Below, piece by piece: positions 1-5,415 of a stretch of 21,354 nt of DNA. This DNA is from a virus. The notes under the pieces were generated by a model. That model did not search any database. It was not told the DNA's origin and saw only the letters and a program-made list of their open reading frames with translations. A program made the position numbers and the translations under genes. The first letter of the stretch is position 1. The number at the start of each line of letters is the position of its first letter. Location: the IMG/VR virus record IMGVR_UViG_3300045999_012947, positions 1-21,354 of that record; one strand, given 5' to 3'.

Positions 1-288
1 GGGACCGTAAAAAAGCAATACGATGAGTACATGAAAGACAAAAAGTGTGCCCATTGTGGTAATGATGACATAAGAGTTTTGCAATGGCATCATTTGGATC
101 CATCACAAAAAGATGCAAACGTTCCCAATCTTGTTTCAAGATACAAGTGGGAGAGAGTACTTGCTGAGATAAGTAAGTGCATATGCCTTTGTGCAAATTG
201 TCATTGCATAGAACACCATGTAAACAGAGACAAGTATAAGTACAAAGTTAAAAATTTATTCTTGCCTCTTCCATTTCTTGATTCATAA
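1..288 (+). CDS. HNH endonuclease, 5' end cut off by window
   Basis: The reading frame is open from base 1 and the first ATG (31) lies only five codons before the first zinc-binding cysteine, so the true start is probably upstream. Visible motifs are a CxxC pair (CAHCG), a central WHHLDP that supplies the catalytic histidine, and a second CxxC in LCANCH. This is the order of a zinc-stabilised HNH (beta-beta-alpha metal) nuclease. Such free-standing genes are common in large phages as homing endonucleases or nicking enzymes. The C-terminal tail (NLFLPLPFLDS) is not part of the fold. The 3' end carries the promoter of the next gene. A specific DNA target cannot be read from the sequence. Confidence 0.75.
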   Translation, partial: GTVKKQYDEYMKDKKCAHCGNDDIRVLQWHHLDPSQKDANVPNLVSRYKWERVLAEISKCICLCANCHCIEHHVNRDKYKYKVKNLFLPLPFLDS

Positions 289-289
289 T
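262..289 (+). promoter_or_regulatory. Sigma70-like promoter, leaderless geometry
   Basis: TTGCCT (262-267), 16-bp spacer, CATAAT (284-289), then 6 nt (ACACCT) to the ATG at 296. It is weaker than the other promoters in this window but has the same 16-bp spacer and 6-nt distance to the start codon. It overlaps the end of the HNH gene. Confidence 0.45.
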
Positions 290-295
290 ACACCT

Positions 296-460
296 ATGAA
301 AACTATTTTAAATAAACTTACAGTCCCCTTTCTTATGTTTCTCGGTTTCAACTTGATTGGTTTTTGTTACCACAAAAACTATGAAGGAGCAGTTGCTGGC
401 AGTCTTGTTGGAATGCTTGTTGCAATTCTTGTTTTAGAAATCAAAGTTAAATTGAACTAA
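296..460 (+). CDS. Small membrane protein (54 aa)
   Basis: I do not recognise a family. The ATG at 296 is preferred over the upstream TTG at 278, because the latter lies in the preceding gene and across the putative -10 box. Two hydrophobic stretches are visible: residues about 8-25 (LTVPFLMFLGFNLIGFCY) and about 32-48 (GAVAGSLVGMLVAILVL). They are joined by a short polar turn (HKNYEG), so a two-helix hairpin in the inner membrane is likely. There is no Shine-Dalgarno sequence; a sigma70-like -10 ends 6 nt before the ATG. It is probably a small early host-takeover or envelope protein, but no function can be assigned. Confidence 0.6.
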   Translation: MKTILNKLTVPFLMFLGFNLIGFCYHKNYEGAVAGSLVGMLVAILVLEIKVKLN

Positions 461-472
461 TGGATAGTAGTC

Positions 473-546
473 GGCCCTTTCGTCTAGTCGGTCTAGGACA
501 CGGCCCTTTCAAGGCCATAACATGGGTTCGAATCCCGTAAGGGTCA
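473..546 (+). tRNA. tRNA-Glu (UUC)
   Basis: The cloverleaf folds by eye: acceptor GGCCCTT / AAGGGTC (one G-U pair), D stem GTCT/GGAC, anticodon loop CTTTCAA with anticodon TTC, and T arm ATGGG-TTCGAAT-CCCGT. The outermost anticodon-stem pair (C-A) is a mismatch. The discriminator base is A546 and CCA is not encoded. The next gene starts 2 nt after the tRNA, and the 3' acceptor strand (AAGGG) lies 5 nt before that ATG at Shine-Dalgarno spacing. Confidence 0.9.
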
Positions 547-548
547 TT

Positions 549-776
549 ATGACATTACCACACGAAGAATACAATAGTCTTACACACACAAGAGAATTTT
601 TATATGATCTCTTGGATGCAAGTAAAACACCAAACGTCCCAAAGGCCATTCGGGATCGTGCGAGAGATGTTTTGAAACATTATCCGTTTGATACAACTCT
701 AAAGCAATTTTATAAGGACAGCATGCACCACCCAGACCGTGGAATTCTTGGTTGGGGGAAAGGAAAAGACGAATGA
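549..776 (+). CDS. Conserved phage protein (75 aa, TREFLYDLLD family)
   Basis: The ATG at 549 is chosen; the in-frame ATG at 522 lies inside tRNA-Glu. The sequence TREFLYDLLDASKTPNVPKA followed by IRDRARDVLKHYP is typical of a small protein family seen in many tailed phages, of unknown function. It is predicted mostly helical and soluble. The stop overlaps the next start (ATGA), so the two genes are translationally coupled. Translation may begin on a transcript trimmed at the tRNA 3' end, or use AAGGG (539-543), which is part of the tRNA acceptor stem, as ribosome binding site. Confidence 0.75.
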   Translation: MTLPHEEYNSLTHTREFLYDLLDASKTPNVPKAIRDRARDVLKHYPFDTTLKQFYKDSMHHPDRGILGWGKGKDE

Positions 777-1219
777 GCGATTCTATTGATAATCACCCGG
801 ATACTCTGGATAAACTCATTGAACAGTATCCAATTGTATTCAAGCATTTGAATAAAACTGGTTACCACAATCTTCCTTCTGGCTGGTATAAAATCGTGGA
901 TAGGCTTTGTTCAGAACTGTCTGTGATTCTTGAAGAAGCCCTTGAAGCAAATCCTGAGAATCCTGACGAGCCCCTGTTCAGCGTTCTTCAGGTCAAGGAG
1001 AAGTTTGGTGGTCTTCGGTTTTATTACATGATGAATACGAAAGACGATGAACTTTATAGAAGAATTCAGACCGCAGTTGATACCGCTGAAGACACTTCAT
1101 ATTCAACCTGTCAGATAACTGGAAACATTGGAGTCTTATGCAAAGATGGTTCTCACTACATGACTTTGTGTGAAGATTCTCGCATTTCAATGGGCTACAA
1201 GATTGTTGGCAATGGATAA
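773..1219 (+). CDS. Conserved phage protein with Cys-pair motif (148 aa)
   Basis: The start at 773 overlaps the previous stop in ATGA and has AAGGA about 9 nt upstream. The protein has a helical N-terminal half (DKLIEQYPIVFKHL ... GWYKIVDRLCSEL), then VLQVKEKFGGLRFYY, which is the signature of a frequent phage and bacterial protein of unknown function. A C-terminal part contains STCQITGNIGVLCKDG and MTLCED. The spaced cysteines (TC..TG and TLC) resemble a degraded zinc ribbon, because relatives carry C-x2-C pairs there. The role is unknown. Its 3' end overlaps the SpoU-type gene by 8 nt. Confidence 0.75.
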   Translation: MSDSIDNHPDTLDKLIEQYPIVFKHLNKTGYHNLPSGWYKIVDRLCSELSVILEEALEANPENPDEPLFSVLQVKEKFGGLRFYYMMNTKDDELYRRIQTAVDTAEDTSYSTCQITGNIGVLCKDGSHYMTLCEDSRISMGYKIVGNG

Positions 1220-1769
1220 CAGAAATCTAATAGATCATTATAAATATTGGACTGATGACGCAATTAGAGCTGATCTTGATGTTAAGCGTAATAACTTTTC
1301 TGTTGTCTGCTGCAACATTGGCAACGACTTTAATATTGCTACCGTTATACGGAATGCTAATGCGTTTCTGGCGAGAGAGGTTGTAATCTATGGTAACAAG
1401 AAATACGACCGACGAGGGACTGTCGGTACGCATCATTACACCAACTTTCGCCATGTCAAAAGCATTGAAAATCTCAGCACCTATGTTGAAGAAGTTGTTT
1501 CCCAGTTTGAAGGAAAAGTTAAACTACTGGGAATTGACAATGTTTCTCAAGCACAAGACGTAAATGCATATGAGTTTGATCCAAACATTCATTATGTTAT
1601 GATATTTGGTCAGGAACAAATCGGTGTTCCTGAGAACGTGCTAAGTATGTGTGATGACCTTCTCTATATTCCTCAGTATGGTTCTGTGAGAAGCATCAAT
1701 GTTGGTACGGCATCAGGAATTATTATGAACAATTACTGTGCTAAGGTTCATTATATAGTATCACAATAA
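1212..1769 (+). CDS. SpoU/TrmH-family RNA 2'-O-methyltransferase
   Basis: This 185-residue protein carries all three SPOUT (SpoU) signatures. They are N35-IGNDFNIATVIRNANAF (motif 1, catalytic Arg about 47), MIFGQEQIGVP at 130-140 (motif 2) and YIPQYGSVRSINVGTASGI at 152-170 (motif 3, forming the trefoil knot that binds S-adenosylmethionine). Family members methylate a ribose 2'-OH in tRNA (for example TrmH at G18) or rRNA. The substrate cannot be told from sequence, but the gene sits between two phage tRNA genes, which favours tRNA. It lacks the N-terminal RNA-binding extension of rRNA enzymes. The start at 1212 overlaps the upstream gene. There is no strong Shine-Dalgarno sequence, so coupling is likely. 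An 11-bp inverted repeat straddles its stop codon. Confidence 0.88.
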   Translation: MDNRNLIDHYKYWTDDAIRADLDVKRNNFSVVCCNIGNDFNIATVIRNANAFLAREVVIYGNKKYDRRGTVGTHHYTNFRHVKSIENLSTYVEEVVSQFEGKVKLLGIDNVSQAQDVNAYEFDPNIHYVMIFGQEQIGVPENVLSMCDDLLYIPQYGSVRSINVGTASGIIMNNYCAKVHYIVSQ

Positions 1770-1792
1770 ATGTTAAAATATTTGTGATACTA
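1756..1792 (+). repeat. 11-bp inverted repeat at SpoU/HNH junction
   Basis: TAGTATCACAA (1756-1766) and TTGTGATACTA (1782-1792) are perfect inverted copies around a 15-nt AT-rich loop. The repeat contains the stop codon of the methyltransferase and runs into the late-promoter motif (1790-1796) of the following HNH gene. In read-through RNA it would form a hairpin just before the HNH start. It is not followed by a U-run, so it is a poor terminator. Confidence 0.75.
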
Positions 1793-1796
1793 AATA
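1790..1796 (+). promoter_or_regulatory. T4-like late promoter for HNH gene
   Basis: CTAAATA followed by 5 nt (TATTT) and GTG (1802). The spacing is the same as at five other late genes here. This spacing is the reason for choosing GTG 1802 as the start of the HNH gene. Confidence 0.55.
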
Positions 1797-1801
1797 TATT
1801 T

Positions 1802-2293
1802 GTGAGAAATAGAAGATCTCCAATTTGGAAGATAAGTAAAAAAGAATTAAGTGAAATTGTTTCATTATGTGATACATTTTCTTGTATACTTTCTAAATTT
1901 AATTTATTGAATAAAGGTGGAAATGTAAAAACTCTTAAAACTAGATTATTGGAGGATAAAATTAATTATTCTCATATTCCAGAAGGAAGAGGTTCCAACA
2001 AAAATAGACCCAAAGGAGCAAAAACACCTTTAGATTTAAAAAAAGTACTTGTAAAAAATTCATCTTATAACAATAGAACAATATTGAAAAAAAGACTAGT
2101 TAAAGAAAAACTATTAGATTATAAATGTGATGAATGTGGTTTAACAAATACGTGGAATAAAAAATTAATAACATTACAATTAGATCATAAAAATGGAATC
2201 CATAACGATAATAGAATAGAAAATCTTAGATTTTTATGCCCTAATTGTCATTCTCAAACAGATACGTTTGCAGGAAGAAATCATGGAGGTTAG
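1802..2293 (+). CDS. Homing-type HNH endonuclease
   Basis: The protein has 163 residues from GTG 1802; another GTG in frame at 1784 lies inside the inverted repeat. The N-terminal part begins RRSPIWKISKKELSEIV, as in a common phage HNH family, and is probably a DNA-binding helix-turn-helix. The C-terminal zinc-stabilised HNH core reads YKCDECGL (first CxxC), LQLDHKNGIHNDNRIENLR (catalytic His, Asn and metal-site residues) and FLCPNCHSQT (second CxxC-H). It is expected to nick or cut double-stranded DNA and spread its own gene into related phages. It is visibly more AT-rich than the genes on each side, and its last 10 nt lie inside tRNA-Gln. Both facts are signs of insertion. Confidence 0.88.
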   Translation: MRNRRSPIWKISKKELSEIVSLCDTFSCILSKFNLLNKGGNVKTLKTRLLEDKINYSHIPEGRGSNKNRPKGAKTPLDLKKVLVKNSSYNNRTILKKRLVKEKLLDYKCDECGLTNTWNKKLITLQLDHKNGIHNDNRIENLRFLCPNCHSQTDTFAGRNHGG

Positions 2294-2356
2294 TTCAGCA
2301 GGTAGAACGCAAGGCTTTGGTCCTTGATGTCGGGAGTTCGAATCTCTCACCTCCAA
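2284..2356 (+). tRNA. tRNA-Gln (UUG)
   Basis: Acceptor TGGAGGT / ACCTCCA (7 perfect pairs, starting with the U1-A72 pair known from tRNA-Gln), D stem GTTC/GAAC, anticodon stem CAAGG/CCTTG with loop CTTTGGT (anticodon TTG), T arm GGGAG-TTCGAAT-CTCTC. Discriminator A2356; CCA is not encoded. The HNH gene ends inside its first 10 nt. Confidence 0.93.
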
Positions 2357-2374
2357 TTTAACTAGGAGAATATT

Positions 2375-2626
2375 ATGAAACCAGTAGGCAAATGGATAGT
2401 CGCAAAGTCATTGATCGGTGGCCAAAAGACCACCGAAGCAGGAATCATTTATAACGAGAAGTCTTCATCAAAAATCATTCCTGCCAAGGTAGAAGCAATT
2501 GGGAATAAACTCACAGAAGACATTCAGGTTGGAGATACGATCTGGTGGGATGTGAGTAAGATCAAAGATGGTTATGCTGGCTCACACGTGGTCCATCAAG
2601 ACTGGGTTGAGTTTGTAGAGCGATAA
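2375..2626 (+). CDS. GroES-like co-chaperonin
   Basis: This 83-residue protein begins MKPVGKWIVAKSL, the GroES beta-barrel start (compare MKPLGDRVLVK). The mobile-loop region GGQKTTEAGIIYNEKS, which would dock on GroEL, follows. Next come AKVEAIGN and the conserved VGDTIWW, and the C-terminal strand HVVHQDWVEFVER matches the GroES end. It is shorter than GroES (about 97 aa) and T4 gp31 (111 aa); it has no obvious roof hairpin insertion. Known phage homologues replace GroES so that host GroEL can fold the large major capsid protein. The Shine-Dalgarno AGGAG lies 8 nt before ATG 2375, and the gene is probably co-transcribed with tRNA-Gln. Confidence 0.85.
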   Translation: MKPVGKWIVAKSLIGGQKTTEAGIIYNEKSSSKIIPAKVEAIGNKLTEDIQVGDTIWWDVSKIKDGYAGSHVVHQDWVEFVER

Positions 2627-2631
2627 AAGAA

Positions 2632-2656
2632 ACAACCCCGAACTTCTCGGGGTTGT
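2632..2656. terminator. Bidirectional hairpin terminator
   Basis: A 10-bp perfect stem, ACAACCCCGA / TCGGGGTTGT, with a 5-nt loop, between convergent genes ending at 2626 (+) and 2686 (-). On the minus strand it is followed by TTCTTTTA, so it is a better terminator for leftward transcripts; on the plus strand the following bases are CGGGCC. A second small stem (TGAGAT-TCT-ATCTCA, 2662-2676) lies beside it. Confidence 0.7.
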
Positions 2657-2685
2657 CGGGCCTGAGATTCTATCTCAAGTGGGGT

Positions 2686-3516
2686 TTATCTTTCTCTGCG
2701 TGCAGACTTTGCTTTATCGTAATCTGTCAATGGAAGAGGTTTTGCTCCCATGTTCAAGCCACGTTCTGCTGGAGTATCAATTTCGGATGGTTCTGCCATC
2801 CCCCCTGTTTTAGAAAAGAATCCGGGCCCTTCGGCAGCACGTGCTGCTTGAGCAGTTGCGATTTTAGCTTGAGATTCTGGATGAGCGCGAATCGCGTCTT
2901 CTATAGCTGTAATTGCATCTCTAGATTTTTGACCTGCCATTGTTCCAGCCCATTCTTTGCCAAATTCATAAATTCCTTGATCGTGAGATATAACTGCATC
3001 AGCCAGTTTAGAATGTAAATCGGGCAAGGTTGCTATTCGTTCATCTTTACTATTGGGGCCATCATCTGCATCATTGAATCCATCGGTTGCATAAAACCCA
3101 TCAGGATCCTCATCTGGATCTGGGCGTTCAGCACCCCCATCAGGCTCCTCATCTGGATTTGCATTTCCTCTGGCCATACGGACTTCCACTTCATTCAAAA
3201 CTCTTGGGAACCCACCGTAAACAAAGTTTTTGGCCTGTACTACAGTATCTTCTTTCAATTCCTTCTTTTTCTTCTTTGCTTTCTTGTCAGGCTTCTTGGA
3301 CTTGTCGTTCTTCTTGGCCATATTAGCCTTGATTGCCTTGTCTTTGGAACCTAGGAACTCTTCGGAGCCGGTTTCCAATTCTCCGTCTCCATCGTAATCT
3401 TTATCAGCTTTCTTTTCTTTCTTTTTCTTTGCTTCAGTTAAAGCAATTAGTTGCAATCTATAAAGATTATCTGATAAGTTTGATGAAAAATTTAAATAGT
3501 CTTTGAAGTTATTCAT
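2686..3516 (-). CDS. Late low-complexity protein with Ca-site-like motif
   Basis: This 276-residue protein begins MNNFKDYLNF and then LIALTEAKKKK (residues 23-33), like a T4 capsid-targeting peptide with an LTE|A site for a prohead protease. Residues 30-90 are extremely lysine-rich and include DKDYDGDGELETGSEEFLGS (39-58), an EF-hand or dockerin-like acidic loop; the form DYDGDG...S.E.LGS.D.AIK recurs in marine T4-like phage proteins. An Asp/Pro-rich middle (DEEPDGGAERPDPDEDPDG) and an Ala-rich helical part (DAITAIEDAIRAHPESQAKIATAQAARAAE) follow. The base composition is clearly more GC-rich than that of the neighbouring gene. A late promoter sits 5 nt before the ATG. It is likely an internal capsid or core protein; this is inference. 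Confidence 0.75.
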   Translation of the reverse strand: MNNFKDYLNFSSNLSDNLYRLQLIALTEAKKKKEKKADKDYDGDGELETGSEEFLGSKDKAIKANMAKKNDKSKKPDKKAKKKKKELKEDTVVQAKNFVYGGFPRVLNEVEVRMARGNANPDEEPDGGAERPDPDEDPDGFYATDGFNDADDGPNSKDERIATLPDLHSKLADAVISHDQGIYEFGKEWAGTMAGQKSRDAITAIEDAIRAHPESQAKIATAQAARAAEGPGFFSKTGGMAEPSEIDTPAERGLNMGAKPLPLTDYDKAKSARRER

Positions 3517-3521
3517 AAAAT

Positions 3522-3528
3522 TATTTAG
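3522..3528 (-). promoter_or_regulatory. T4-like late promoter
   Basis: CTAAATA on the minus strand, 5 nt (ATTTT) before ATG 3516, inside the 13-nt gap after the upstream gene. Confidence 0.65.
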
Positions 3529-3529
3529 T

Positions 3530-4378
3530 TTATTTTAAGCTTAATGATTCGTCTTCTCTTGATTTAATATAATTATTCATTTTATCAAGATATCCTAAAT
3601 TTCTTAATTCTTTAAAAATTAAATTTTCTATTGAGTTTTCACCTGATTTTTTTAAAGAAGAATTCCTCATATTTTTAATTTTATCTTTCATTTTTTCAAA
3701 AGATTCATCTTCTGCATTACTAGAAATTAAATTATCTATTTTTTGAGTAAAATAATCTACTTTACTCTTTATAAGAGGATCTTCCAAATCTACTTTTTCT
3801 TGTTTGGGTTGCTGTATCCAATCATTATTTACTAAACTAAATACACCCTGTCCAGTTGGTGTAGGATCATCTTTTCCTTGGGCATACAGTTCAACATCGT
3901 GCCCATATACTGTTATATCGTGAATCTGTGACCACAACTGTTTTTTATCTTTGAGATAATCATCAAGTAAATCGGGACAATCCGGCATTTTTTCTTTATT
4001 TATTAAGATATGTACATCAATATCAGAATAATCGGTATAATTAAAATTTGCATTTCCACCAACCATTATAATATCTACGATAGCTTCTTCTGGTATCTGG
4101 GCAAATTCTGCCCACGTTTTACCAATTTGCAAAAGTTTGTCTCTAACTTCTTGTTTCAACATATCTTTATCCCACAATTTTTGATTTAATTCATTGTGGT
4201 ATTGCAAAGTTAAAGAAGAGGCTTCTTCCAAATGTTCTTTAAAGGTTTTTCTTTTCTTCTTTGAAATTTCAATGGCAGCAAGCTGGTCTTTTGCTTTTTC
4301 TTCACTAGAATGTGTGCCAAGAAGTTTTTCTCCAGAAGAATCTCTAACTTCCCATTTATTTCCGCGCTTTACAATCAT
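3530..4378 (-). CDS. Nucleotidyltransferase-fold protein, late
   Basis: 282 residues. Residues 1-40 (MIVKRGNKWEVRDSSGEKLL, then GTHSSEEKAKDQLAAIEISK) form a short beta-rich leader module seen in front of diverse phage proteins. Residues 44-53 (KTFKEHLEEA) look like a capsid-targeting and protease site. The enzyme part has the Pol-beta nucleotidyltransferase signature: GG at 107-108, then YSDIDVHI with D119 and D121, and a third carboxylate in VELYAQ (E163). Family members transfer NMP to RNA, proteins or antibiotics, and include toxins of MNT/AbiEii type. The substrate here is unknown. The C-terminal 100 residues are Lys-rich helices. Transcription starts from a late promoter at 4384-4390, suggesting a virion-packaged enzyme. 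Confidence 0.75.
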   Translation of the reverse strand: MIVKRGNKWEVRDSSGEKLLGTHSSEEKAKDQLAAIEISKKKRKTFKEHLEEASSLTLQYHNELNQKLWDKDMLKQEVRDKLLQIGKTWAEFAQIPEEAIVDIIMVGGNANFNYTDYSDIDVHILINKEKMPDCPDLLDDYLKDKKQLWSQIHDITVYGHDVELYAQGKDDPTPTGQGVFSLVNNDWIQQPKQEKVDLEDPLIKSKVDYFTQKIDNLISSNAEDESFEKMKDKIKNMRNSSLKKSGENSIENLIFKELRNLGYLDKMNNYIKSREDESLSLK

Positions 4379-4383
4379 AAAGA

Positions 4384-4390
4384 TATTTAT
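4384..4390 (-). promoter_or_regulatory. T4-like late promoter
   Basis: ATAAATA (GATAAATA with flank), 5 nt (TCTTT) before ATG 4378. The 16-nt string GATAAATATCTTTATG is identical to the one before the gene starting at 8646. Confidence 0.75.
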
Positions 4391-4401
4391 CCAATAAAAA
4401 A

Positions 4402-4430
4402 CCCGGTTTTTCAGATGCGGGAAAACCGGG
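4402..4430 (-). terminator. Rho-independent terminator of the tmRNA/tRNA unit
   Basis: Stem CCCGGTTTT / AAAACCGGG (9 bp, 11-nt loop), followed on the minus strand by TTTTTTA. It closes the leftward RNA unit just after the tmRNA coding piece and just before the next late promoter. Confidence 0.88.
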
Positions 4431-4443
4431 AAACCCCACTGCT

Positions 4444-4482
4444 TTAAGCAGCCATCCGCATTGGTGCGGCTTTTATATTTGC
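4444..4482 (-). other. tmRNA proteolysis-tag reading frame
   Basis: The resume codon GCA (4482-4480) starts ANIKAAPMRMAA followed by TAA (4446-4444). Counting the Ala brought by tmRNA, the tag would be AANIKAAPMRMAA. The C-terminal Ala-Ala end fits recognition by ClpXP-type proteases, as in E. coli (ends LAA). CCGCA-CCAA-TGCGG (4469-4456) forms a hairpin inside the tag, and the stop codon lies in the loop of CTGC-TTAAA-GCAG (4451-4439). Stop codons in such a loop are usual for tmRNA helix P5. Confidence 0.8.
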
Positions 4483-4564
4483 AACTGTTTATTTACGACA
4501 CTTGTTACCCGTGTCGGGTATCTCCTTCTTTCCTACTTTGCTCCAGTCGATGCCTTTCGGTCCC

Positions 4565-4661
4565 GTATTGATCTAAAGCCTAGGACTTTAGATCGTGCCC
4601 CTCTGCAGAGAGGACTTGTTTCGCCATTGCCAGAGGTTGCAGAGATTCTGGGTTAGGCTAA
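4565..4661 (-). other. Intervening segment of permuted tmRNA
   Basis: These 97 nt lie between the mature 3' end of the acceptor piece and the 5' end of the coding piece, and would be cut out after transcription. They hold a 9-bp hairpin, GATCTAAAG / CTTTAGATC (4594-4586 with 4578-4570), directly before the coding piece, and a second one, CTCTCTGCAGAG. The first hairpin could guide 5' end processing. Confidence 0.65.
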
Positions 4662-4726
4662 TGGAACCGAGGGGATTCGAACCCCTGTGCTGTAAGCATT
4701 TCTGTCCGAGATCAACAATACCAATA

Positions 4727-5374
4727 TTAATTATTTTTTTTCAAAAATACATGGTTGACACTATAATCACCGGTATTATGATGATATCCTGCATACCAAA
4801 TTATATGATGATTTGGAAAATATTTTTTAATATAATTTTCATCATAATTTCTATGCAATTCTATATCAATGTATTTTACAGTTTGTAAAAAAGTAGAATT
4901 TTCAATAATATTATACTCCCCTCCCTCTATGTCCATTTTTACAAAATCTATTGGTTTAAAATTAAAAAATTCTAATTCAAAAAGGTGAAAAGGCTCATCA
5001 GATTCAAAAAAATCACTACTAAAGTTATCTACTACAGTATAACCGCCAACATGAGAAAATGCCGGTTTTATTGCATTTTGATATTTTTTACCATAATGTA
5101 TACCACAATTTAAAAATACAAATTTATTTAAATTTTTTAATTTATTAAATAAATAATTAAAATTATCTTTTTGGGGTTCAAATAAATAACCTGTTTCTAT
5201 ACTAGGTATATTTTTTAACAAAACAAAAGACACACCACCCACATTTGCGCCTATATCAATAAAATTTTTTATATTTTCTTTTTTTAATATAGACGTAATA
5301 GTTTTAAAATAATCACCTTGTTCCCACTCATTTACACTATATTCCCAATGACTTTCTTGTGTTTCTGTTCCCAT
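4727..5374 (-). CDS. FkbM-family SAM-dependent methyltransferase
   Basis: 215 residues. The SAM-binding glycine loop is FIDIGANVGGVSFVLL (about 37-52), followed by the acidic strand end YLFEPQ (ribose-binding Glu), and the FkbM signature IDFVKMDIEGGEYNIIENS near residue 140-158. FkbM domains methylate sugar or polyketide hydroxyls; phage and bacterial copies are often linked to surface glycans. ATG 5374 has AAGG at Shine-Dalgarno distance, one of the few late genes here that keeps a leader. The late motif CTAAATA lies 17 nt upstream. The gene is very AT-rich and sits between tRNA-Tyr and the tmRNA, splitting an RNA block, so it looks like a later insertion. The substrate is unknown; a role in modifying phage or host glycan is a guess. 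Confidence 0.85.
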   Translation of the reverse strand: MGTETQESHWEYSVNEWEQGDYFKTITSILKKENIKNFIDIGANVGGVSFVLLKNIPSIETGYLFEPQKDNFNYLFNKLKNLNKFVFLNCGIHYGKKYQNAIKPAFSHVGGYTVVDNFSSDFFESDEPFHLFELEFFNFKPIDFVKMDIEGGEYNIIENSTFLQTVKYIDIELHRNYDENYIKKYFPNHHIIWYAGYHHNTGDYSVNHVFLKKNN

Positions 5375-5391
5375 ATATATCCTTAAATATT

Positions 5392-5398
5392 TATTTAG
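5392..5398 (-). promoter_or_regulatory. T4-like late promoter
   Basis: CTAAATA, 17 nt before ATG 5374, with AAGG between. Unlike most late sites here it leaves room for a leader with a ribosome binding site. Confidence 0.5.
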
Positions 5399-5415
5399 TA
5401 GCCTTTATGTTATAA

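Larger units (their letters stand above)
4436..4724 (-). ncRNA. ssrA: Circularly permuted (two-piece) tmRNA
   Basis: On the minus strand the acceptor piece comes first (about 4724-4662) and the coding piece second (4564 to about 4436). Acceptor piece: T arm AGGGG-TTCGAAT-CCCCT and CGGTTCC plus discriminator A (4662), CCA not encoded. Coding piece: GGGACCG (4564-4558), then AAAGGCATCGACTGGAGCA. GGGACCG pairs with CGGTTCC over 7 bp with a G3-U70 wobble, the alanine identity element. CTGGAGCA (4546-4539) pairs with TGCTTACAG (4698-4690) with one bulged A, forming helix P2. Pseudoknot PK1: ACCC/GGGT (4519-4516, 4510-4507) and GACAC/GTGTC (4515-4511, 4501-4497). Fourteen nt later the tag reading frame begins. 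A terminator follows. tmRNA with SmpB rescues stalled ribosomes and tags the product for proteolysis. Piece ends are approximate. Confidence 0.87.

Noticed and set aside
522-548. Upstream ATG start for the 75-aa gene
   Set aside because: It lies within tRNA-Glu; ATG 549 fits the family start.
1784-1801. GTG 1784 as start of the HNH gene
   Set aside because: It is buried in the inverted repeat and lies upstream of the late promoter motif; GTG 1802 fits both the promoter spacing and the family N-terminus, though it is not proven.
4662-4730. Degenerate tRNA (Val- or Ser-like) on the minus strand
   Set aside because: The T arm and 3' acceptor look like a tRNA, but no 5' acceptor or anticodon arm fits upstream. 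The pairing partner is found downstream at 4564-4558, which explains it as a permuted tmRNA.
4595-4888. Plus-strand open frame of 97 codons
   Set aside because: It runs antisense through the tmRNA acceptor piece and the FkbM gene end; its hydrophobic translation is a by-product of AT-rich antisense sequence.
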